From the NCBI GenBank assembly GCA_934486635.1, contig CAKSPZ010000002.1:62001-126000 (forward strand): 64,000 nt of DNA. Direction: 5' to 3'. Each line of letters opens with the position of its first letter. The first letter of the stretch is position 1. The notes below the pieces were generated by a model, which ran no database searches, had not been told where the DNA came from, and saw only the letters and a program-made list of their open reading frames with translations. Position numbers and translations under genes: made by a program. Below, one piece after another: positions 44,641 to 53,807 of this stretch. The DNA comes from an uncultured Eubacteriales bacterium. GTDB lineage: Bacteria > Bacillota > Clostridia > Oscillospirales > Acutalibacteraceae.

Positions 44641-45969
44641 TTAAGACATCTTTTCATTTCTTTCCCTTATTATAAATCTTATAGGGGTTCCTTGCAATGA
44701 AAATGTTTCACGTATTCTATTTTCAAGATATCTTTGATAAGAAAAATGAAAAAGCTGTGCAGAATTCACGAAAAAAACAAATGTAGGTGGTTTAACTGAA
44801 ACTTGTGTCATGTAAAAGATTTTTAATCTTTTACCCTTGTCTGTAGGAGGTTGAACTCTTACTATGGCATCTGCTAAAACATCATTTAAAACACCTGTTG
44901 ATATTCTCATAGCATTAGCATTTGCAACTACAGATATCATCTCAAATAAATTATCAATTCTTTGACCTGTTTTAGCTGAAATAAAAATAATCGGAACATA
45001 AGACATAAAAGAAAAATTATTTTCTAGTTTCTTACGATAATTTGACATAGTTTTATCTGTTTTTTCAATAGCATCCCATTTATTAACAACAATAACACAA
45101 GCTTTACCCGCATCAATTGCAAGCCCGGCTACTTTTGAGTCTTGTTCCGTAAAGCCTTCTTTTGCGTCTATCATTATTACACACACATCGCTACGTTCAA
45201 CTGCCATTTTTGCTCTTATAACACTGTATTTTTCAACCGCATCATAAACTTTATTTTTTCTTCTAAGTCCCGCTGTATCAATAAAGTTAAAACTACCATG
45301 GCTATTTCTTATAAATGTATCTATTGAATCTCTTGTTGTTCCTGCAATATTAGAAACTATACATCTATTCTCGCCTGTTATTTTGTTAATAAGTGAAGAT
45401 TTTCCTACATTTGGTTTTCCTATAACAGCTACATTTATAGTTGTCTCATTCTCATCTTTATCAAATTGCTCCGGCAAATATTCAAATATTTTATCAAGTA
45501 AATCGCCTGTTCCATGCCCATGAACTGAAGAAACCATTATTGGGTCTCCTAATCCCAAGTTATAAAACTCATAAAAATTTGCATCTATTTCACCTATTTT
45601 GTCACATTTATTTACACAAACTATAACAGGTCTACCGCTTTTTTGAAGCATCGTAGCTACTTCATGGTCTGTTGCTACAAGACCGGTTTTTATATCTGTG
45701 ACTAAAATAATAACATCGGCTGAATCAATAGCAAGCTGTGCTTGTCTTCTCATTTGAGACAAAATAATATCATCGGAATAAGGTTCTATACCTCCAGTGT
45801 CAATTAAAGAAAAGGTTTTATTTTGCCATTCGCATTCACCATAAATTCTATCTCTAGTAACACCAGGAGTATCATCGACAATTGATATTCTTTGACCTAC
45901 TAACTTATTAAACAATGTTGATTTTCCTACATTAGGTCTTCCAACTATTGCAACAATAGGTTTTGCCAT
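44641..45969 (-). CDS. der: GTPase Der (EngA), ribosome biogenesis
   Basis: Der is an essential double GTPase for 50S subunit maturation. The 442-residue protein has two G domains: the first with GRPNVGKST (about residues 10-18) and DTPGVTRD, the second with GKPNVGKSSL (about 184-193), DTAGLRRK and NKWD. A C-terminal KH-like domain ends IRFIIRERNEK. The ATG follows GGAGGG. It is the upstream partner of plsY. Confidence 0.98.
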   Translation of the reverse strand: MAKPIVAIVGRPNVGKSTLFNKLVGQRISIVDDTPGVTRDRIYGECEWQNKTFSLIDTGGIEPYSDDIILSQMRRQAQLAIDSADVIILVTDIKTGLVATDHEVATMLQKSGRPVIVCVNKCDKIGEIDANFYEFYNLGLGDPIMVSSVHGHGTGDLLDKIFEYLPEQFDKDENETTINVAVIGKPNVGKSSLINKITGENRCIVSNIAGTTRDSIDTFIRNSHGSFNFIDTAGLRRKNKVYDAVEKYSVIRAKMAVERSDVCVIMIDAKEGFTEQDSKVAGLAIDAGKACVIVVNKWDAIEKTDKTMSNYRKKLENNFSFMSYVPIIFISAKTGQRIDNLFEMISVVANANAMRISTGVLNDVLADAIVRVQPPTDKGKRLKIFYMTQVSVKPPTFVFFVNSAQLFHFSYQRYLENRIRETFSLQGTPIRFIIRERNEKMS

Positions 45970-46050
45970 AATTATCCCTCCTACCTTATTATTGTTTATT
46001 AATAATTATAATTCATTATATTTTATTCTGATATTCACTAAAAACAAAAA

Positions 46051-46080
46051 TAGAGAAGGTACAAATATGCGCCCTCTCTA
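46051..46080 (-). terminator. Intrinsic terminator after rpmF
   Basis: TAGAGA-GG (46051-46059) pairs with CC-TCTCTA (46072-46080). On the minus strand it is followed by TTTTTG. Confidence 0.75.
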
Positions 46081-46096
46081 TATCCATAAAAGAGTA

Positions 46097-46279
46097 TTAA
46101 GCCTCTTTCTTTATAACTTCTCTGCCTTTATAATATCCGCAAGCCTTGCAAACTCTATGTGGTAACTTAAATTCACCGCATTGTGGACACTTCATAAGTG
46201 CAGGAGCCTCAAGTTTCCAGACATTTGAGCGTCTCTTATCGCGTCTAGCTTTAGAAACTTTTCTCTTAGGTACTGCCAT
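46097..46279 (-). CDS. rpmF: 50S ribosomal protein L32, zinc-ribbon form
   Basis: The 60-residue protein starts MAVPKRKVSKARRDKRRS, the L32 hallmark, and has the zinc-binding cysteines C31, C34, C44 and C47 (CPQC, CKAC). The yceD-like gene usually upstream of rpmF is missing. It has a strong promoter and a leader of about 80 bases, with GGAGGT before the ATG. Confidence 0.97.
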   Translation of the reverse strand: MAVPKRKVSKARRDKRRSNVWKLEAPALMKCPQCGEFKLPHRVCKACGYYKGREVIKKEA

Positions 46280-46368
46280 CTTTATGACCTCCTTAATAAA
46301 TCAATAAAATGATAATATCAACATCGGTGAACACAACATAGAATCCACCCTTGACGTTACATTTAATA

Positions 46369-46397
46369 ATTATATAATTTTATAAAACTTTTGTCAA
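46369..46397 (-). promoter_or_regulatory. Strong SigA-type promoter for rpmF
   Basis: On the minus strand TTGACA (46392-46397) and TATAAT (46369-46374) match consensus exactly with a 17-base spacer. The rpmF leader is then about 80 bases long. Confidence 0.85.
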
Positions 46398-46408
46398 TAC
46401 TATTTAAA

Positions 46409-46996
46409 TTATCTTTTGGTTACCGCGGAAGTATGTTTTTCTCTTATATAAGTTGACTCAAAATCCGCTATATGTAATTTAACAGCCAAAGGATATTTTT
46501 CATATGCTAAACTTATTGAAAAATCTCCACCTCTGGCAGAAGTATCAAAGCCACCCATATGCCATCTTATAGCCATAGCTTCTGCTGGTTTTAATCTCAT
46601 AAAACGTTCAATTAAAAATACTGATTTTTCTCCATGACCGTAAGGAAAACTATCTTCCACAGTGTAAAAGGGTTGTTTTTCCCAAGCTCCTGTAACATCG
46701 TTTTTGACGTTTCTGGTTGATACCTTATAAAATTCAGCCTTACACAAGTCATGTAACAATCCACAAATAGCAAAACTCTCCTCGGTATCTAAACCTTCTT
46801 CGAAATGTTTCTCTCTCATAGTTTTGTATACACTTATGCTGTGTTGAACTAATCCACATTCACAAGCACAATGGTACTTAGTGCTTGCAGGCGCATTAAA
46901 AAAGTCTGTTGTTGTTAACCAGTTAAGAAGTTCTTGTGAGCCTTGTCTTTTTATATTATTTTCATATATTTCTATAAATTCATCTTTAAAGTTCAA
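46409..46996 (-). CDS. HD-domain phosphohydrolase-like protein
   Basis: HD proteins are metal-dependent phosphohydrolases. The 195-residue protein has GLVQHSISVY (first metal histidine) and FAICGLLHDLCKAEFY (the HD pair), then a GHGEKSVFLIERF segment and IRWHMGGFD, all consistent with an active HD fold. The start is TTG at 46996 after GGAAAGGAGGGG; an ATG 14 codons upstream lies before this SD. The substrate is unknown. It lies downstream of the DUF3006 and ComEC-like genes on the same strand. Confidence 0.85.
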   Translation of the reverse strand: MNFKDEFIEIYENNIKRQGSQELLNWLTTTDFFNAPASTKYHCACECGLVQHSISVYKTMREKHFEEGLDTEESFAICGLLHDLCKAEFYKVSTRNVKNDVTGAWEKQPFYTVEDSFPYGHGEKSVFLIERFMRLKPAEAMAIRWHMGGFDTSARGGDFSISLAYEKYPLAVKLHIADFESTYIREKHTSAVTKR

Positions 46997-47044
46997 TATT
47001 GTCCCCTCCTTTCCAATAATTATATCATAAACTTTCATTTTAAT

Positions 47045-47260
47045 CTATTTAAATAATTTATCCTGCAAATTTTTTATTCTTTTTTTTCTTTTTTCTGTTT
47101 CATCTTTATCAATACTTAATATTCCATCATTTGAAAGGTTCAAAACATCTCCAGGTTTTGCACAAGGAGGTAATTCAGATAAATCTATTGCATATAATTT
47201 TTGATTATCATCTTCACAAATAGCATATTTACCTTCTATTCTATCAATGGACATTTTCAT
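47045..47260 (-). CDS. DUF3006 family small protein
   Basis: The 71-residue protein starts MKMSIDRIEGKYAICED, the pattern of DUF3006, and has a lysine-rich tail. These proteins are typically encoded next to secreted ComEC-like MBL hydrolases, as here (gap of three bases). The function is not known; it may act with the hydrolase. Confidence 0.85.
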   Translation of the reverse strand: MKMSIDRIEGKYAICEDDNQKLYAIDLSELPPCAKPGDVLNLSNDGILSIDKDETEKRKKRIKNLQDKLFK

Positions 47261-47263
47261 ATT

Positions 47264-48211
47264 TTATTTATCTCCTTTTTCGCAAAACACTTTTATATCT
47301 TCCCCATCTGTTGCAAATACCACTGTTCCATCAATATCCGTCCGATAAGTTTTTATTTTATGTTCTTTTAAACGTTCGATTGTAATTTTTTTAGGTAATT
47401 TATTTCTATCTTCACCAACTGAAATCACTGCATATGAGGGATTAACATTATTAAGAAAATCTTCTGAAGTTGCTGTTTTACTCCCATGGTGTCCCACTTT
47501 TAATACATCAGCTTTTAAATTTAAACCTGCACTTATCATATCTTTTTCGGATTCTTCTCCTGCATCACCTGTAAATAAAAAGCTTTTATTTTTATATGTA
47601 GCCTTAAACACTATAGAATTGCTATTCATGTCATCATATTGTTTACATGGTGCTAGTATGTCAAGTTTCATATTTCCTATATTATAACTTGTTCCTACTT
47701 CCGGTTTATCAATATGCATATTCTTTTTATCAAGTGAATTTAATAATTTTTCATATGATATAAATGTTGGAATCATTTCATCTTTTAGTTGTGGCATCAT
47801 AAAGGATTTCACATCGAACTCATCAACTATTTTACTCATTGACCCAACATGGTCACTATGTTGATGAGTTAACACTAATAAATCAATTGTCTTAATATTT
47901 AATTTTCTTAAATATTCATTGACCACATCATATATATTTGTTTCTCCGGCATCAATTAAAATATTTTTACCTTCGCATGTTAGAAATATACTATCAGCTT
48001 TTCCTACATCAAGTACATGTACTGACATCGGATAAGAATCAGCGCAAGATGAAAAATCGCTTAAAGCACAAGCTTTAAAAATGCTATTCCAAACAGGAAT
48101 TCCACTACACTGAAATAAATATGCAATAAATGACACAAAAATCAAAAATGCAAATGTTAAAGAAATAAACACTTTTTTCTTTTTATATTTTTCTTTAAAT
48201 TTATTTCTCAT
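47264..48211 (-). CDS. ComEC/Rec2-like secreted or membrane-anchored MBL-fold hydrolase
   Basis: The 315-residue protein has a basic N-terminus and one membrane helix (about residues 13-33), then a metallo-beta-lactamase domain with HVLDVGKADSIFL, LVLTHQHSDHVGSM (H116, H118, D120, H121) and FTGDAGEESEKDM, and VGHHGSKTATS. It matches the stand-alone C-terminal hydrolase domain of the ComEC DNA-uptake channel, but lacks the Competence domain. It may be an extracytoplasmic nuclease; the substrate is unknown. Confidence 0.88.
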   Translation of the reverse strand: MRNKFKEKYKKKKVFISLTFAFLIFVSFIAYLFQCSGIPVWNSIFKACALSDFSSCADSYPMSVHVLDVGKADSIFLTCEGKNILIDAGETNIYDVVNEYLRKLNIKTIDLLVLTHQHSDHVGSMSKIVDEFDVKSFMMPQLKDEMIPTFISYEKLLNSLDKKNMHIDKPEVGTSYNIGNMKLDILAPCKQYDDMNSNSIVFKATYKNKSFLFTGDAGEESEKDMISAGLNLKADVLKVGHHGSKTATSEDFLNNVNPSYAVISVGEDRNKLPKKITIERLKEHKIKTYRTDIDGTVVFATDGEDIKVFCEKGDK

Positions 48212-48232
48212 ATTGTTAACCTCTTTTTTATT

Positions 48233-50605
48233 TTATTCGTTAACTTTATCATTCCCTATAAACTGTTTATGTTTTATTAAAACTTGCCTTGGTTTTGAAC
48301 CTTCATGAGGACCTATTATTCCCATTTGTTCCATTTCATCTATTAATCTTCCTGCCCTTGCATATCCCAGCCTTAAACGCCTTTGAAGCAATGATGTTGA
48401 TGCTTGACCCGCATCCATTACACATTTAATAGCTTCATCAAGCATAGGGTCTTGATTTTCCGAAGATATTTTTTCTGGTTTAGTTTCTTCCTTTACCGCA
48501 TTTTTTTCTATTTCTTCTATTACTTTTTGATCATATTCATTGTTTCCATTATTTTTAATAAAACTTAAAACATTTTCTATTTCATTATCCGTAAGATAAC
48601 ATCCCTGAACTCTAATTGGTTTTGCTGAACCTACTGGTGAAAACAGCATATCTCCCCTTCCAAGAAGTTTTTCTGCTCCACTGGCATCTAAAATAGTTCT
48701 TGAGTCTATTTGTGAAGAAACTGAAAGAGCTATTCTACTTGGTATATTAGCTTTTATAGTTCCGGTAATAACGTCAACTGAGGGTCGCTGCGTAGCAATA
48801 ACCAAATGCATTCCGGCAGCTCGTGCCATTTGTGCTAACCTACAAATCGCATCCTCAACTTCATTTGGAGCTGCCATCATAAGGTCTGCTAACTCATCAA
48901 TAATTATAACAATTTGCGGCATCATTTTAGGTTTGTCGTTTTCCTTAAAATCCATAGATTTTAACTTTTGTTGAACCATTTTATTATATGCTGTTAAATC
49001 TCTTACATTATTCTCCGCAAAAATATTGTATCTTTTGAGCATTTCAGTAACCGCCCAGTTAAGCGCACCAGCTGCCTTTCTTGGATCCGTAACTACCGGA
49101 ACCAAAAGATGTGATATTCCATTATATATTCCCAATTCAACAACTTTAGGGTCCACCATAAGTAATCTTACTTCATCTGGACTTGCCTTATATAACAAGC
49201 TTATAATAAAAGAATTAATACATACCGATTTACCTGAACCCGTAGAACCAGCTATTAAAAGGTGTGGCATTTTAGCCAAATCAGCTGTAGTAATGTTACC
49301 AGCTATGTCTTTGCCTAAAATAACTGTTAACTTACTTTTGGCATTCATAAACTCCTCTGAATTTATCAGTTCTCTCATTTTAACAATATTGACAATTTTA
49401 TTTGGAATTTCTATTCCAACCGCTGCTTTTCCCGGTATTGGTGCCTCTATTCTAACTCCTGATGCAGCTAAATTCAGCGCAATATCATCTGCTAAATTTG
49501 TAATTTTGCTTATTTTTACTCCAGCTGCTGGTTGAAGTTCATAACGAGTAACTGCCGGACCCCTGCTTATATCAACAATTTTAGTTTGAACTGAAAAGTT
49601 CTTTAAAGTATCCACAAGACGTTGACCATTTGTTTGTAATTCTTCTTTTATATCTGATGGATTTTGGCTTTTTACTGTTTCCAACAAAGAGATAGGCGGA
49701 TATCTATATGTACCATCTTCCGATTTATCAGGGACCATCTTCACTTCGCTCTCTTTAAATTCTGATGAAATACTTTCTTTTCTATTTTTATTTTTTTCTA
49801 AAAAAGCCTCAGCGGCTTTTTCAGCAGAATTTTCTACAGCAATATCTTTTTTATTCACTTTAGTTTCCTTTACAGAATGATTTTCAAACATGGAATTTGA
49901 TCTAACTGGATGTGCAGGTAATCCAATTTGATTTTGCGGAACATCTTCGTTATTTAAGTTGTTATTGTTATTTTTTGATATTAAATTTTTTATTTTTTCA
50001 AATACAAAGTTAAATAATTTTTTTATTATACTATATAATTTTTCAAGGCTTGTCCCGGTTAAAAACATAATTGAAACAAAAAGCATTAAAGAAATTAATA
50101 TTTCTGAACCAACTTCTCCAAATAAATATACCATAGGAATTCCTAAAATACCGCTAAAAATTCCTGCACCTTTATTTTGCATACCTCTTTTATAAAGTTC
50201 TGATAGTGTTTTAAAATAACCTAAATTCAAAAAATCTGTTTTATTTCCAAATATGTAAATTGCTGTACAAAATAAAAGAATTACAACTATTGAAAGTATG
50301 ACTTTAATTCCCACTCTGTTTTTAGGTTTAGATGACAAAGCTGTCATTGACGATACATAAAACAATATAATAGGCCATAAAATTGCATTTTTCCCAAAAA
50401 GCCCCATAATAAAATTATGTAAAAAAAGCCAAACGTTTTCTCCTTTTACAAAAACCAAACACATCAAAAATATTGCTACAGCAAAAATTATTATTGATAA
50501 TACCTGATTACTTAATCTCAACGTTTCTCTTGTATTTTCTTGTTTAACAGCAGAATTTATATTCCTTCTATTGCTTTTAATTGATTTATCTACTTTTTTC
50601 GCCAA
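48233..50605 (-). CDS. ftsK: DNA translocase FtsK/SpoIIIE
   Basis: It pumps chromosomal DNA through the septum at division or into the forespore. The 790-residue protein has four N-terminal membrane helices (roughly residues 30-170), a variable linker, the motor domain with Walker A GSTGSGKS near residue 457 and PQIVIIIDELADLM, and a C-terminal gamma winged-helix domain (LLQRRLRLGYARAGRLIDEME). The start is TTG at 50605 after GGAGGTGG; an upstream in-frame ATG is part of that SD. FtsK and SpoIIIE cannot be told apart with certainty here. Confidence 0.95.
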   Translation of the reverse strand: MAKKVDKSIKSNRRNINSAVKQENTRETLRLSNQVLSIIIFAVAIFLMCLVFVKGENVWLFLHNFIMGLFGKNAILWPIILFYVSSMTALSSKPKNRVGIKVILSIVVILLFCTAIYIFGNKTDFLNLGYFKTLSELYKRGMQNKGAGIFSGILGIPMVYLFGEVGSEILISLMLFVSIMFLTGTSLEKLYSIIKKLFNFVFEKIKNLISKNNNNNLNNEDVPQNQIGLPAHPVRSNSMFENHSVKETKVNKKDIAVENSAEKAAEAFLEKNKNRKESISSEFKESEVKMVPDKSEDGTYRYPPISLLETVKSQNPSDIKEELQTNGQRLVDTLKNFSVQTKIVDISRGPAVTRYELQPAAGVKISKITNLADDIALNLAASGVRIEAPIPGKAAVGIEIPNKIVNIVKMRELINSEEFMNAKSKLTVILGKDIAGNITTADLAKMPHLLIAGSTGSGKSVCINSFIISLLYKASPDEVRLLMVDPKVVELGIYNGISHLLVPVVTDPRKAAGALNWAVTEMLKRYNIFAENNVRDLTAYNKMVQQKLKSMDFKENDKPKMMPQIVIIIDELADLMMAAPNEVEDAICRLAQMARAAGMHLVIATQRPSVDVITGTIKANIPSRIALSVSSQIDSRTILDASGAEKLLGRGDMLFSPVGSAKPIRVQGCYLTDNEIENVLSFIKNNGNNEYDQKVIEEIEKNAVKEETKPEKISSENQDPMLDEAIKCVMDAGQASTSLLQRRLRLGYARAGRLIDEMEQMGIIGPHEGSKPRQVLIKHKQFIGNDKVNE

Positions 50606-50640
50606 AAATGCCACCTCCATATTTTGATTATATGCAAAAA

Positions 50641-50664
50641 GTAGGGACATTGGTTTGCCCCTAC
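50641..50664 (-). terminator. Intrinsic terminator between tepA and ftsK
   Basis: GTAGGG-CA (50641-50649) pairs with TG-CCCTAC (50656-50664). On the minus strand it is followed by TTTTTG. Confidence 0.75.
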
Positions 50665-50704
50665 AATATATTTTATCAAAAAAACTGAGAATAAACTGTT
50701 TAAT

Positions 50705-51460
50705 TTATTTTTTTGTTTTATTTTTTATTTTTTTCTTATTTTTACTTTCATCAATCATTTTATAAAGACAACAAAGAGCATCGGATAAATTTCCTACTTC
50801 ATCAATTATTCCTTCTGCTACAGCTTCCTTACCTTCCAAAATTGTTCCTATATCCATATCTAGTTCGCTTGTATTCATTACCAATTCTAAAAAACGTTCT
50901 CCGGATATTTTTGAATTATCTGAAACAAAATTCTTAATTCGTTCCTGTAATCTTTTAAGATATTCAAAAGACTGCATTGTAGCAAGTGTAGTTCCGGTTG
51001 ACCTAACCGGATGAACCATCATTGAAGCTGATTTGGCTATAAATGTTTTTTTAGCAGATACCGCAAGCGGAACTCCTATAGAATGTCCACCACCTATAAC
51101 CATAGAAACAGTAGGTTTTTTCATTCCTGCTACTAATTCTGCCAAGGAAAGGCCAGCTTCTATATCTCCTCCTACAGTATTTAATAGAACAAGCAGCCCA
51201 TCAACTGACGGACTTTCTTCTATTGCTACAAGTTGAGGGATAACACGTTCATATTTAGTTGTTTTTATATTTTCATCAGAAATATTATGTCCCTCTATTT
51301 CTCCAACTATAGTCAAACAATAAATTGTATATTTTCCATTAGTAACAATTACCGCACCGGTTTCATTAATTTGATCTATTTGTATTTTGCTTGCAGGTTT
51401 AGCACTGCTTATATTTTGTTCATTTGTGTCATCATCATTGTTTATAGTATTTTTATTCAT
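50705..51460 (-). CDS. tepA: ClpP-like protease, TepA family
   Basis: TepA is a ClpP-fold serine peptidase thought to degrade signal peptides or stalled substrates near the membrane. The 251-residue protein has a hydrophilic N-terminal stretch, then a ClpP domain with LLVLLNTVGGDIEAGLSL, IGGGHSIGVPLAVSA (serine region) and SASMMVHPVRSTG (histidine region), and a lysine-rich tail. The ATG at 51460 follows GGAGGTGCGACATT; an ATG 16 codons upstream lacks an SD. It is upstream of ftsK, as in Bacillus. Confidence 0.9.
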   Translation of the reverse strand: MNKNTINNDDDTNEQNISSAKPASKIQIDQINETGAVIVTNGKYTIYCLTIVGEIEGHNISDENIKTTKYERVIPQLVAIEESPSVDGLLVLLNTVGGDIEAGLSLAELVAGMKKPTVSMVIGGGHSIGVPLAVSAKKTFIAKSASMMVHPVRSTGTTLATMQSFEYLKRLQERIKNFVSDNSKISGERFLELVMNTSELDMDIGTILEGKEAVAEGIIDEVGNLSDALCCLYKMIDESKNKKKIKNKTKK

Positions 51461-51518
51461 AATGTCGCACCTCCGCAAAAATATTATTTCACTGAAATGC
51501 GACATCATACATTATTTT

Positions 51519-52448
51519 CTATTTTTTTAAATTTAAAACTTCTATTGCCTTTTTAACGATATCTTCGGCACGCATGTTATATTGTTCTTTAAGATAAGGC
51601 ATTTTACCTACTTGACCAAATTTATCATTAACACCAATAGCTCTAAGCGGAACAGGACATTCTTCCATTAGAACTTCACAAACTGCAGATTTTAATCCAC
51701 CTATAACATTATGATTTTCTACTGTTAAAACTGCCCCAGTTTTTCTTGCTGAAGCAACAACAGATTCTTTATCTATAGGTTTAATTGTATGTATGTTAAT
51801 AATTTCTGCATTTATGCCTTTTGCTTTTAACTCCTCATTAGCAATTAATACTTCATTTACCATTATTCCCGAACAAAAAATAGATAAATCTGTTCCATCT
51901 TTAATTTTTGATGCTTTAAATAAGTCAAAATTATAATCCTCGTTAAAAACGTCAGGAGTAACCTTTCTAAACATTCTTATATATACAACACCTTGGTGTT
52001 CAATAATTTGCGGTAAAGCCTTTTTTAATTGCATATTATCGACCGGTTCAAATATAACAACTTCTGGAATACTTCTTAATACACCTATATCCTCCATACT
52101 CATATGTGTACCGCCATTAAATTCTGCACTTATACCAGGGTCAGTACCTATAATTTTTATATTTTGTTTTGCATAAGCACCTGAAATTGCTATTTGGTCA
52201 CAGATTCGTCTTGTAGCAAAAGGTGTAAACGTAGAGATAAATGGAATCATTCCGTAACTACTCATACCCGCTGCTACACAAGCCATATTTTGTTCTGCAA
52301 TACCTATATCCATAGCTCTTTGTGGAAATTTATTTCTTAAATTTGCTAATCCATTTGGCTTTGAAAGATCTGAATCTATCAAAACTATATTTTCATTTTC
52401 AGCCATTAGTTTTTCTAATTCTGTTGCTAAAACTTGACGCATTTCCAT
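51519..52448 (-). CDS. Transketolase, C-terminal subunit
   Basis: This 309-residue protein supplies the pyrimidine-binding and C-terminal domains of a split transketolase. It has IDSDLSKPNG, MDIGIAEQNMACVAAGMSSYG (including the catalytic glutamate region for thiamine diphosphate), FNGGTHMSMEDIGVLRSIP and a C-terminal regulatory domain. It overlaps the N-terminal subunit gene (TAATG), so the halves are made together for the pentose phosphate pathway. Confidence 0.95.
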   Translation of the reverse strand: MEMRQVLATELEKLMAENENIVLIDSDLSKPNGLANLRNKFPQRAMDIGIAEQNMACVAAGMSSYGMIPFISTFTPFATRRICDQIAISGAYAKQNIKIIGTDPGISAEFNGGTHMSMEDIGVLRSIPEVVIFEPVDNMQLKKALPQIIEHQGVVYIRMFRKVTPDVFNEDYNFDLFKASKIKDGTDLSIFCSGIMVNEVLIANEELKAKGINAEIINIHTIKPIDKESVVASARKTGAVLTVENHNVIGGLKSAVCEVLMEECPVPLRAIGVNDKFGQVGKMPYLKEQYNMRAEDIVKKAIEVLNLKK

Positions 52449-53260
52449 TATTTATTACCTCCTAACTCAGCAAGCCCTTGGTTCATCATTTCTGTAGTTA
52501 TAGTCATGCTATGATTTCCTGTTCCTGCATTTTCTGCAAAAGAAATGCCCTTCCCTTTAATTGTATTAAGTATAATCATTGATGGCTTATCTGAAAACTT
52601 AGCTAAAGATATAGCTGCATCAATTTCCTTACAATTATGCCCATCATTAACAACTATAACATTCCATCCAAAAGAACGCCATTTTTCATCTAAAGGAGCT
52701 ATGTCACAAATCTCACTAACTGGACCATCTAATTGTAATTTATTATAATCTGTAAACGCAATAACATTATCAAGTTTATGCTGAGAAGCAAACATAGCAG
52801 CTTCCCAAATTTGACCTTCTTGGGTTTCACCATCACCTATTATAGTATATATAGTAGCTCCATCATTTTTTATTTTCGAAGCTTTAGCTATTCCCATTGC
52901 ACAAGAAAATCCTTGACCTAATGATCCAGTAGTCATATCAATTCCCGGAGTCCTATTCATATCACAATGGCTCGGTAAATTTGTTCCTGGTTTGTTTAAA
53001 GTCAATAACCAATCTTCACTAAAATATCCTTTGCTTGCAAGCATAGAATAAACTGCAGGTCCACTATGACCTTTAGATACTATTAACCTATCTCTACCAG
53101 GCATATTAGGATTTTTGGGGTCTATGTTCATATGTTTTTCATAAAGTACTACAAGAAGTTCAACCATAGATAAAGAACCGCCTATATGACCAACACCTAG
53201 TGTTCCTATTGTTTTTAATATTAATTTACGTATCTCATTGCATTTAATGTTTAAATCCAT
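52448..53260 (-). CDS. Transketolase, N-terminal subunit
   Basis: The 270-residue protein supplies the thiamine-diphosphate pyrophosphate-binding domain, with GVGHIGGSLSMVELL, DRLIVSKGHSGPAVYS and the GDGETQEGQIWEAAMFA motif (GDG...) followed by AFTDYNKLQLDG. The two-gene split is common in Clostridia, archaea and some plants. The ATG has GGAGGAAA upstream. Together with the next gene it makes a complete enzyme. Confidence 0.95.
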   Translation of the reverse strand: MDLNIKCNEIRKLILKTIGTLGVGHIGGSLSMVELLVVLYEKHMNIDPKNPNMPGRDRLIVSKGHSGPAVYSMLASKGYFSEDWLLTLNKPGTNLPSHCDMNRTPGIDMTTGSLGQGFSCAMGIAKASKIKNDGATIYTIIGDGETQEGQIWEAAMFASQHKLDNVIAFTDYNKLQLDGPVSEICDIAPLDEKWRSFGWNVIVVNDGHNCKEIDAAISLAKFSDKPSMIILNTIKGKGISFAENAGTGNHSMTITTEMMNQGLAELGGNK

Positions 53261-53283
53261 TAATATTTCCTCCTACAAAATTG

Positions 53284-53637
53284 TTATCTTTTAATTAGAA
53301 TACTTTTCATATATTCACTTTTATTTAAAAATTCATAGATTCTGTTAACTTCATCTTCTGTACAACCTATTAAAAGCTTAATCTCTGAATTCTTGTTTAA
53401 AACATCTTACATTACACAATATTTAATTTAATTTTCTGTCTACTTTAGTCCTATAAAAACATCCATTCCTTCTCCGTCATATACGTCGTCCCTTTTTAAT
53501 ATCCATAGTTTGCAACAAAAATAAAATCTTTAAATTTAGGATGACAAGTACCCTTGGGCCTACCTATAATTATTTCTGAACTAGAAATAATATTCTCCAA
53601 CATATCCCAGTATTCTTTATTACCTAATGATAGTCAT
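53284..53637 (-). pseudogene. Decayed inorganic pyrophosphatase-like gene
   Basis: No intact ORF remains, but the minus strand reads in pieces as NKEYWDMLENIISSSEIIIG, then RPKGTCHPKFKDFIFVANYGY, stop, KGTTY, a frameshift, DGEGMDVFIG, several stops, and finally a 39-residue stretch containing EIKLLIGCTEDEVNRIYEF and ending SEYMKSILIKR. In this order these match the clostridial inorganic-pyrophosphatase family (about 115-120 residues). An SD (GGAGG) and ATG (53635-53637) are still visible. At least three frameshifts and several in-frame stops rule out function. The 547-base gap 53261-53807 holds this remnant and the hairpin at 53756. Confidence 0.78.
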
Positions 53638-53755
53638 TTTGTTCCTCCAAATCCATAAATTAAATACACTTCATTATACAACTATAAATTAATTAAATCA
53701 ACGAAAAAATAATAAACGTAAAAAATTTCTTAATAAATGATTTTAAATAACCAAA

Positions 53756-53795
53756 AGCGAAGGGCGGCGCACTATATCGCGCGCCGCCCTTCGCT
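53756..53795. repeat. GC-rich perfect hairpin
   Basis: AGCGAAGGGCGGCGC (53756-53770) pairs exactly with 53781-53795 around a 10-base loop. It lies just after the 3' end of the NUMOD1-like gene (minus strand) and before the pyrophosphatase remnant. There is no adjacent T-run. Confidence 0.8.
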
Positions 53796-53807
53796 ATATA
53801 CTTTTAT

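Noticed and set aside
49026..49535. 169-residue plus-strand ORF inside ftsK
   Set aside because: It is antisense to the highly conserved FtsK motor domain; composition is explained by the real gene.
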